Below are positions 56,747 through 64,000 of a DNA stretch of 64,000 bases, piece after piece. Source of the stretch: Ectocarpus siliculosus (lineage: Eukaryota > Sar > Phaeophyceae > Ectocarpales > Ectocarpaceae); assembly GCA_000310025.1 (NCBI GenBank), contig FN649729.1, positions 1,962,436 to 2,026,435 of the forward strand. Reading direction: 5' to 3'. Position 1 is the stretch's first letter; each line of letters starts with the position of its first letter. Made by a program: the position numbers and the translations under genes. The notes beneath the pieces are model-generated. The model saw nothing but the letters and a program-made list of their open reading frames with translations. It was not told the origin of the DNA and did no database searches.

Positions 56747-57183
56747 GATTGCTTTTAGTCAGGTCTGTAGTCACCCACGGGCTTGGCTTTGGCTTCGAAG
56801 GGAGGGGCACGGCCAATAGCCGAGCGGAGCAAATTAGGTACAACGGTAGGTGCCGCAGAATATACCAGGTGTTGTCCCCCTCCCGCCCTCGAGCCTCGAG
56901 AAGCATGCCCACATCCCATCATCCTCTGCTCTACGCCACGTCTGTCAGCTCCCACAGCAGTACTGCCAGCAGCAGAGAGAATCAAAGCCTTTGGGTTTTG
57001 GGACCAGCAACCGCATACGCCATCGTCACAATTCTTGTGAGAGGCGAAGAGGGAGAGTTCACAGTCCCGTGGGCAGCAAGCAGTGTCGGCGGGCCGTGGG
57101 CTGTTGGAGAAAGGAGGGGAGTGCTCTCTTCCACGGGCACAGATCCTACGGGGGGGGGGGTGCTTGTTGGCGTCGGCGGCAAC
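56747..57183. promoter_or_regulatory. 437-bp divergent promoter region between SET and RPB7
   Basis: The start codons of two head-to-head housekeeping genes lie 437 bp apart. No TATA box or other element could be assigned with confidence, so a shared bidirectional promoter is inferred from spacing only. Confidence 0.5.
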
Positions 57184-60100
57184 ATGTTTTACCTTGTGAG
57201 TTGGGAGAGAGAGAGAGCAATGGTGAAGGAGATGGTTGTGGAGCATCCGCTGGTGCCCCTAGCGGTGAACCGGGTTTGAATTGACTCAAAAAACTGCTGT
57301 GCGTAAATTTTGAGAGTGTAGCAGCGGACGTCACGGTCGTAAAGGTCCAGACACATAAAGACATATATACTTTCAGTGAGAGGCGTCGTCGGCTTGTGAG
57401 AATGCGGCCGCATTACATTGCTCAACGCTGAGAGGCCCTCCCCACCATCGTGCACGACGGACTCCTTGCTATATATTGCACGACAAGGTGTCGGGTGCAC
57501 CGTGGAAGCGTGCTTGTTTTGCATCACCGCCAGGCAGCGCACAAACCACGATGTTGGTTTTGTCTTCTGAAAGCGCTTTCTGGGCGACACGGATGTTTTC
57601 AACGTCCACGCACAGAGAGGACATGGCAAATAATTGGCAGCCGCAGGACAGCAGCAGTAATACTACTGCTGTAGCACGTTGCCATCAAGGGGTGGTATCA
57701 CGCAGTATCCCTACATATTAGCAGGGTTTTCTATTATTTATCAAGCTTGGATGAGGGCATGCAATTGGGGAAGTTGGGTTAGGGTTAGGGATAAGGACAG
57801 GGATAGGGTCTGCGTATCCCCTCCCTGTTCTATTTCCTCATAAAAATTTGATTTCTCGCCAAGACGGACCGTATTACGGCAAGGGCACTCGTGGTATTGA
57901 CGTTCTATCGTCGCCGTCCAACTTTGAGGCTAAACTCTTCTTTCCAGTTCTCCTCCACTGCTGTCCCCCGCTGCAGGGGGCCCCGCGGATCAGAAAAATG
58001 TTCAAGCGTTTTTTCTCCCCCAGTATACGACCTTCGTCTTGGTCATGGATATTTTGGGAGATTTGTTGCCATTGAACGAGAACACACCGACGGTACATAT
58101 AGATTCAAACTTTGTAGAAAAACATTCCATCTTGTGTCGCCGAACAAACATTGGCTTATTTCCCCTTTAGCTGCGGGCGACCTCAACAACAGCATTCGTA
58201 GCCCCGGTTTTAATTGCGGCCCAGCTGGGGCATGCGGCTGGACTCTCGTTCTCCTGCAGCGCCATGCATGTTTTTTGTGTGTGGTGGTGTACGAAGCGCC
58301 TACATACACACCTCTGTCGAACAAACGCCGTGGTCAGTACAGTTGCGCTACAGAAGCATGCACGCCGCTTGACTGGCTGGAGCACCCATCGTGAGGGCCA
58401 CTGCTGATAACTTCAACGCCTCCTACCTTGTTGGTTGTTGTTGTTGCTGCTGACTGGATTCTCCGAAAACGCATGCTGCCGCTGCCGCTGCCGCTGCCGC
58501 TGCTGCAGAAAGAGCTGCGTCGGCCGATGCTCGTCCCGCCGTCAGATTTCGGGCCAAAGCTCAAGGACACGATACGGTGAGGAATGACCATACGAGAATC
58601 ACCCCCCCTTCTTGGTCTTTCCTCTTGGCGACTTGAAAGAGTCGTGTGTATAAACTCCGGGTGTAATGCTATCCTCGTTTCGCGATATCCGAGACACTTG
58701 GAAACTGGCAGCCGCGTTCGTTCGCCGTAAAGTGTTTTTGACCTCAGGCGAGATCGAATCTTTCGTCAGGATTTTTTTGTTTGCTTCAGAGCGACGCAAA
58801 TCCGGAGCCTTCATGGGTGCCGCCGCTGCGCTTGAGATACTGCATGTTTCCCCCCCTAAATACGGAGATTGTGAAGGCGGAGCGAGACCCGTCCCGAGTG
58901 ACCGTTGTATATGCTTACAGGAGCGTGTGGCCTTCGGGCCTTTGTGTTTGTCCAACGATTATTGTGTTGTGTTTTTCCTTTGATCTCGCCGATCGTCCAA
59001 ACATCAATCAAGTGGACTTGCTTTGCCGCTGCTCTGGCCTATCAACGTCCTTTCACCCCCCCCTTCCTTGCCGACTGTTTGCCATCGGGGTTGGGTTTTC
59101 GTCGCTTGGCAACGATGTTGTAAAACAAGCCGCCCCCCCCGGTGTTTGCCATCGGGGTTTGGGTTTTCGTCGCTTGGCAACGACGTTGTAAAACAAGCCC
59201 CCCACTCGGTGTTTCCCATCGGGATTGGGTTTTCGTCGCTTGGCAACGACGTTGTAATACAAGCCAATTCACTTCGTGAACTCGGCAACCAGGTTACCGT
59301 TTTTTTTTTTTCCTCGTTTTTTTTTTGGCGGTAACCATAATGGTGGTCGAGTAGATCATGTTGTGCGGGGTCGAGAAACCTCACTCCGCGCAACGGGGGA
59401 TGATCGCACCACGTTGTGTTAAAATGGTCAAGCTTCCTCGAGGCAGTTACACAGTGCTTACAACTGTCTCTGGAAGTGAAAGCACCAGAAAATAAATTAA
59501 GTCATACGCAGCTGTCATCCGTACGCAAGGCAGTAAGCACAAGATGCCGAACACCCTTAGCAGGATGCAGCTCACCCTTCATGCGACTCGCCGAATACCT
59601 CACGGCGCTTCGCGCTTGGTGATGTGAGAGCCTGGGCCGGTGAGAACCCGGCGTGCTCCGTCCCGGCTTTGTAGGGACGCGAGGTCAATGGTCAAACGAC
59701 TACGGCATGCACGACTATGAGTACACCCCCCCCCCCCCCCCCCTTCCTTGCCGACTGCGATCGACAGGCGAAAGCTTATCGAGGAGGTCGAGGGGACTTC
59801 GGTGGGATCCCTGGGGTTCGTCATCACCGTCACAAACGTGAGCGGCCTTTTTTGTTCTTCTTCCTGGAAGCCGCTTGTCGTTCCACTAGTGATTGTACTG
59901 CCGGTTGTGTTGTGTGCGCCTCAGGTCGTCCTCCCATTTCGGTCGAACAGTGGGGAACGGAAGAGCCATCGAAGGAAGTACGACACTCTTGAGTTTTATC
60001 GTGTTTCTTGTGCTGGGGCTAGTGCGATGGCTTGGTGGCTTTGCTCACGCGGTTGAGGGCGGCCGCTGCCCATGATGCTACAGAGTCGGCGAATCCGTCA

Positions 60101-63100
60101 AACTGCACGAGCTCTCGGCCGTGTAGCGATCGTTGGCTCTCCGTTGTGCGAGCGTCGGTGTTAGCTCGATTCCTGTGTCCTTTCGTAGTGCCCACCGTGT
60201 GTTGCGTGTCTGTCATGACGGAGCGGTGGGACCTCCGCGGGGTGCTTGCCCCAAGCCCCACGAAGGGTGTACATGGGTATGACGTACATGGGCATGGCTG
60301 CATCTATTCATCCCGTGGACACAGACTGTCGTGTTCAACAGAGTGCCAACTTCTTCTTTTACCACGTGGCTGTGCCGAGTTCCCGTCCTCCCCGCGGTCG
60401 TACGTATGCACCTATCGAATGTGCCTTCTCAAGTATTTTCTTCAGTTGCTCCGTGCACTCAACACCGACGACCTTCCTCATGTCAACCTCACAAAGGTAT
60501 CCGACGACCAGATCCAGATGGGCACGATAGAGTTCGACACCGGGTTCGCGAACGTGTTGGTAGTTTACCGCGCTATCTGCTTCCGGCCGTTCGTGAACGA
60601 GGTGCTCGATGCCGCCGTGAGCCACGTGACCGAGCTCGGGTTCTTCGCGGAAGTCGGGCCCCTCGAGGTTTTCGTCTCGCGCTTGGTGAGAGCTGCAGCT
60701 GGTGCTGCTGGTGCCGGTGCTAGTGCCGGTGCTGGTGCTGTTGTTGTTTTTGTTGCTGCTTGTGGTCGATGCCGTTGATTCTGTGTTGACGCCCAAAACA
60801 TTGGTGCCTTTTCCAATCTCGTTTGCGGTCTGGCCCCTGCGAGTCAGCCCCTTTCCTTGTTCCGTTCTGCTGTGACCTGTGGGTAAACCGATGGCTGTCG
60901 TAAACCCTGTGGGCAGACTGATGACGTAAACACGGGTCACGGGCAAAGTAACTTTGGGACCACGATGGCAAGAGAATCCCACAATGGTTTTGGAAACAAG
61001 TGCACAAGTCATGTTTGCGTGCAAGACGCCGACGTTTGGTTGTACTTGGTATTTGGCACCGCGATTGGTGTTTTTCCTGTAGTGCAAACCACGCTGGCCT
61101 CCGCAGGCGCACACGGAGGCAGGCCGACCAACGGCAAGTCGCGAGAGACTGGTGTAGTCTACCCTCTATTCCATCTCGTTGCCCCAGACTTCGTTTCCCA
61201 TGTGGGGCCGCCCTGGCTGTACCCTGTTTTTTCGACCTCTGGCTATACCTCTTTTTGTCTACCTCTGACTGTACCCCTTTTTGTCGATCTCTCGCTATAG
61301 CCCTGCTGGTCGACTTCTGACTATTCCCGCTTTTTGTCGACCTCTGGCTGTACTCCTTTTTGTCGACCTCTGAATTTTCCAGGGATGTTCCCGGTGCGGT
61401 GCGGTGCGGTGCGGTGCGGTTTAACCGCACCGCACCGCACCGCGACATTTCCAAATGAAAAAAACCCGCACCACACCGCACCGTCAAATACCGACATGCA
61501 CAAAACCGCACCGCACCGTCATATTTCGAGACGAAAAACCGCACCGCACCGCACCGCACCGCACCGTAAGGATTCACTTACAACCGTAGTTGCGGTTTTA
61601 TTCGGTGCGGTTTGTCCCACCCCGTAGCCACAACAACCGCGGTAAACTTCGGCAAAAAACGCAGGTAAGGCACGGTTTTGTCGTGCAGGCACACACCAGG
61701 AACTTTCCAAATTGATATTTTTCTTCTATTTTTGAACCAGCACACGCGCCACACCGCGTCCCCACACGACACACACACACCGCCACGGCTGCGATACGCT
61801 CCGTGCACAGCTCTGCCCATCTCTGATGGAGTCACCCCCCGACGATGGCGACCAGCCTCGTGCAGAGGTGGTCGCCACGCGTCCCATCTCCTTCTCCCGG
61901 TGGTTCCACCACTGCTGCTGGTGCTGCTGGTGCCGCGCAAACTGGGGGCACCCCGAAGACGGTTCGCAGCGTGCAACGCACCGTCGTCAACGTATTCGCG
62001 GGTTGTAGCCCGTGGCGTGCATGAGCCGCCTGGTGATGCTGCCAGATTTTTCTCCATTTTTTCTAGCATATTCGCATAAATTCCTACAACAGGAGTAGTA
62101 GTAGAAAGAAGTGAGGAATGTAGCTCGTGTTGCCGGAACGTATGGTGACTGGGAAAACGAAGTACATGATCAGTAGCTTCTCGTTGGTCGGGGGTTTTCG
62201 GGTTTTCTGACTGCAAGCCGCGGGATTTGTCGTGTCGGCCTCAAACCAATGGACTAACCCTAACGTATTCCACGAAAAAAAAAAATCATGATTTTGTCCC
62301 CCCGTAGTATTCTCCGCGATGTTCTTCGACGGTGTACCGCTGCCAAGGCCGCGGATCGCGCGGTTTTTGTCACGGGGTAGAAAAAACGGCACCGTCATAA
62401 AAACCGTGCGACGGTGAACCGCACCGCACCGCACCGTCGAATTGGAGATGGTAAAAACCGCACCGCACCTCACCGTGATTTGAAAAAACCGCACAGCACC
62501 GCACCGTCAAATATCGAGATGAAGAAAACGCACCGCACCGCACCGTGACCACGTCAAGATACAAAAAACCGGATGCGGTTCCACACCGTGAACATCCCTG
62601 GGATTTTCCCCTCCTACTTACGACCCCGGCACGACCGGGCTTCGTTTTTTCCTTAGGGCATGCCGGACGACATCGCGGGGGGCTACGATCCGGTTGGAGA
62701 CATGTGGGTATCCTCCGAGGATTCGGATACGGAGATCAAGTCCGGCTGCGGGGTACGGCTGCGCATCATCGGAGTCACCGTTGGGGCAGAGTTGGTGAGA
62801 TGATCCGGTGTGTTCCAGGCAATATTCGTGTCTGCATTCGGGCTATCGCAGTCTCGCGAAGCTTTGATTTTCAGCAAGGGCACGGCTTCAAGTGTGTGTG
62901 TATACTGTAACCGCCTGCACCGATGTCAAGGGGAAGCGTCTTCGGCATCTGGAAACCATCTTGCTCTCGACGGGATGTCTGGGACGTACCTTTTCCGCCT
63001 CGAATGGCAAACGCTTAAACAGCTAAATAGGACCGGATGAGGCAATATATTTCATCGAGCTCGAGGATGGCGTGCGGTGGTGTTGCTCCTGTGTGAAGCA

Positions 63101-63330
63101 CGTGCCGAGCGGCGCATTAATCCAGCCACTGATCCAACACGAACCAACAGTCGGTGTCCGTCGGTAGCGTGCCCGCTACCACCTCCTTTTTCCCTTCCCA
63201 GGTCTTCCCTTCACACCCTTCAACTGACTTGATATCTTGCCTTGCTTGTGCGCGCGTACACCCTCGGCAACAGAAAGCGGTGGGCAGCATTAAGGACGAC
63301 TTTCTGGGACTTGTGTCTGGTCCGGTATAG
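57184..63330 (+). CDS. rpb7: DNA-directed RNA polymerase II subunit RPB7, 6 exons
   Basis: Exons: 57184-57195, 58509-58576, 59768-59837, 60497-60685, 62657-62794, 63274-63330; all GT-AG and in phase, 177 aa (human RPB7 is 172). With RPB4 it forms the stalk of RNA polymerase II, which binds emerging RNA and helps initiation. Exon 1 encodes only MFYL; joined to KELRRPMLVPPSDFGP it matches the family N terminus without a gap. The tip domain continues as RKLIEEVEGTSVGSLGFVI and YRAICFRPFVNEVLDAAV. The S1/OB domain has GFFAEVGPLEVFVSR, then MPDD, GVRLRIIGVTVG and a terminal GSIKDDFLGLVSG. Intron 4 (60686-62656) carries a hAT-type element. RPC8 or archaeal-type paralogues are less likely because of the conserved C-terminal DDFLGLVS. 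Confidence 0.94.
57757..57872 (+). repeat. Telomere-like dispersed repeat, copy 2
   Basis: This copy begins gcatgcaattggggaagttg, has degenerate TTAGGG units and then tctgcgtatcccctccctgt, matching 17904-18017. It lies in intron 1 of RPB7. Confidence 0.85.
59076..59265 (+). repeat. Three-copy 66-bp tandem repeat
   Basis: Units start near 59077, 59143 and 59209, each with ccatcggg, ttgggttttcgtcgcttggc and aacgacgttgtaaaacaagc. They lie in intron 2 of RPB7. Confidence 0.93.
59628..59752 (+). repeat. C-run dispersed repeat, longest copy
   Basis: It reads cctgggccggtgagaacccg, gcgtgctccgtcccggcttt, gtagggacgcgaggtcaatg, gtcaaacgactacggcatgc, then tatgagtac and an 18-base C run. This is the best reference copy of the family. 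It sits just before RPB7 exon 3, whose acceptor follows it by about 15 bp. Confidence 0.85.
61225..61378 (+). repeat. Minisatellite with unit of about 26 bp (TTTTTGTCGACCTCTGACTGTACCCC type)
   Basis: Five to six degenerate units with gacctctggctgta or gacctctgactgta cores end directly at the left target duplication of the hAT-type element. It lies in intron 4 of RPB7. Confidence 0.85.
61380..62600. mobile_element. Non-autonomous hAT-type transposon with GCGGT subterminal arrays
   Basis: The left end (CAGGGATGTTCCCGGTGCGG) and the inverted right end (CAGGGATGTTCACGGTGTGG) agree at 18 of 20 positions. The flanks gaattttc (61372-61379) and ggattttc (62601-62608) form an 8-bp target duplication with one mismatch. 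CAGGG ends and 8-bp duplications are hallmarks of the hAT superfamily. Long arrays of GCGGT or ACCGC lie at 61391-61566 and 62405-62555; subterminal repeats of this kind bind hAT transposases. The 1221-bp body has no transposase ORF, so it depends on a partner elsewhere. Confidence 0.87.
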
Positions 63331-64000
63331 CAGAAGCAAGCGTCGGAAGGGCGGCGCACGCGGTCACCGGCTTGATAAGTTTTGTGTAGAACTTTTTTTT
63401 TTTCGCTTGAGCCGCCGGGGTCGACTTAGCCAGGGAGTGGATTCTGCTTTTTCGTGGTTGTTTTCCAAGTTGATCTGCTGGGATCTCCCAGACCAGCCGG
63501 CTCCGCAGGGCCACATCAGAAGCAAGAAATTCGCGGGGCATCTTTCGGAAGCTAGCACTTGGTCAGCGCACGTCGTGTCATTTTTTTGGGAGCAGGACTT
63601 TTGGCTAGGCTCCGGCGCAGCAGGTGTTCGGTGGTCCGTTCAATTTGGAAACATAGTTCATGCGATCAGACGTGCGGGTCCATTCTTGGATGCCCTCCCT
63701 CACGTCTCGTCTGCTTGGAGATTTTCGTGTTGATGCACTTGTTAAAGCCTGTCGCGCAACAGAAGGGAAGCCGTTGTACGGTGTCAAGAGTTCCAGCGCC
63801 CTCAAATGGAGTTCAGCAGCAGGTGACTGTTCGCAACGACGTTGTGGTGGTCCCACCCGCGGTCACATTGTCGGTTGTCTCGTCGAACGCAGGAAGAGTG
63901 ACGGGCGAATTATCTGAGATGGTGAGAAAGGCGAATTTCAAGTTTCGGCGCTTCCATCGCGGGGTTGCAGGAGTGCCTCCTCACCAACAACTCAAACCGA
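63331..64000. other. Downstream of RPB7, unexplained
   Basis: Besides the RPB7 3' UTR, a forward frame at about 63395-63733 stays open with ordinary amino-acid composition (contains EASTWSAHVVSFFWEQDF), and another at about 63720-63917. No family was recognised and no splice structure could be supported; it may be part of a further gene or a repeat running out of the window. Confidence 0.3.

Noticed and set aside
60346-60380. NFFFYHVAV phrase resembling the start of RPB7
   Set aside because: It lies after exon 3 and has no phase-compatible donor. The MFYL exon at 57184 joined to 58509 restores the N terminus exactly, so this is coincidence.

Overview
The window is nuclear DNA of a photosynthetic stramenopile, most likely a brown alga. 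Genes are split by many GT-AG introns averaging roughly 0.8 kb. One gene encodes a protein with a bipartite plastid-targeting leader carrying an ASAF-type cleavage motif, as used in secondary red plastids. Introns and spacers are full of short dispersed repeats. Species identification is inference; no marker gene is present.

Six host genes were rebuilt exon by exon, choosing splice sites that keep phase and family alignment. (1) 39-10796, +, carnitine O-acetyltransferase-like, 12 exons, about 662 aa. (2) 16830-11715, -, HHL1-like (DUF6523-type) plastid protein, 6 exons, 196 aa. (3) 19399-24694, +, bacterial-type organellar elongation factor P, 5 exons, with a probable further upstream exon. 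(4) 38449-49482, +, SMU1 spliceosomal WD40 protein, 12 exons, 516 aa. (5) 56746-51619, -, SET/NAP histone chaperone, 7 exons, 330 aa. (6) 57184-63330, +, RNA polymerase II subunit RPB7, 6 exons, 177 aa, starting with a 12-nt coding exon. Genes 5 and 6 are divergent with starts 437 bp apart; genes 1/2 and 4/5 converge.

Mobile DNA fills the rest. A 5'-truncated, frameshifted non-LTR retrotransposon lies in intron 2 of gene 1. A tRNA-derived SINE candidate lies at 26.1 kb. A spliced DDE transposase gene (about 927 aa, 3 exons) occupies 31066-27750 on the minus strand. A nearly complete tyrosine-recombinase (DIRS-like, PAT/Ngaro-type) retrotransposon occupies 31737-38271, with split direct repeats in the order A1-gag-RT-RNase H-YR-B1-A2-B2; it ends 177 bp before the SMU1 start codon. 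A 1.2-kb non-autonomous hAT-type element with terminal inverted repeats, an 8-bp target duplication and dense GCGGT arrays sits in RPB7 intron 4.

Several short dispersed repeat families recur across the 64 kb: an ACGACTACGGCATGC family ending in a C-run, a GACCAATGAAAAGACG family with a CA-rich tail, a telomere-like TTAGGG-containing family, a TACAGCAGTA palindromic family and a GACTAGTC family. Minisatellites and microsatellites are frequent in introns. No rRNA gene, CRISPR array or operon structure is present.
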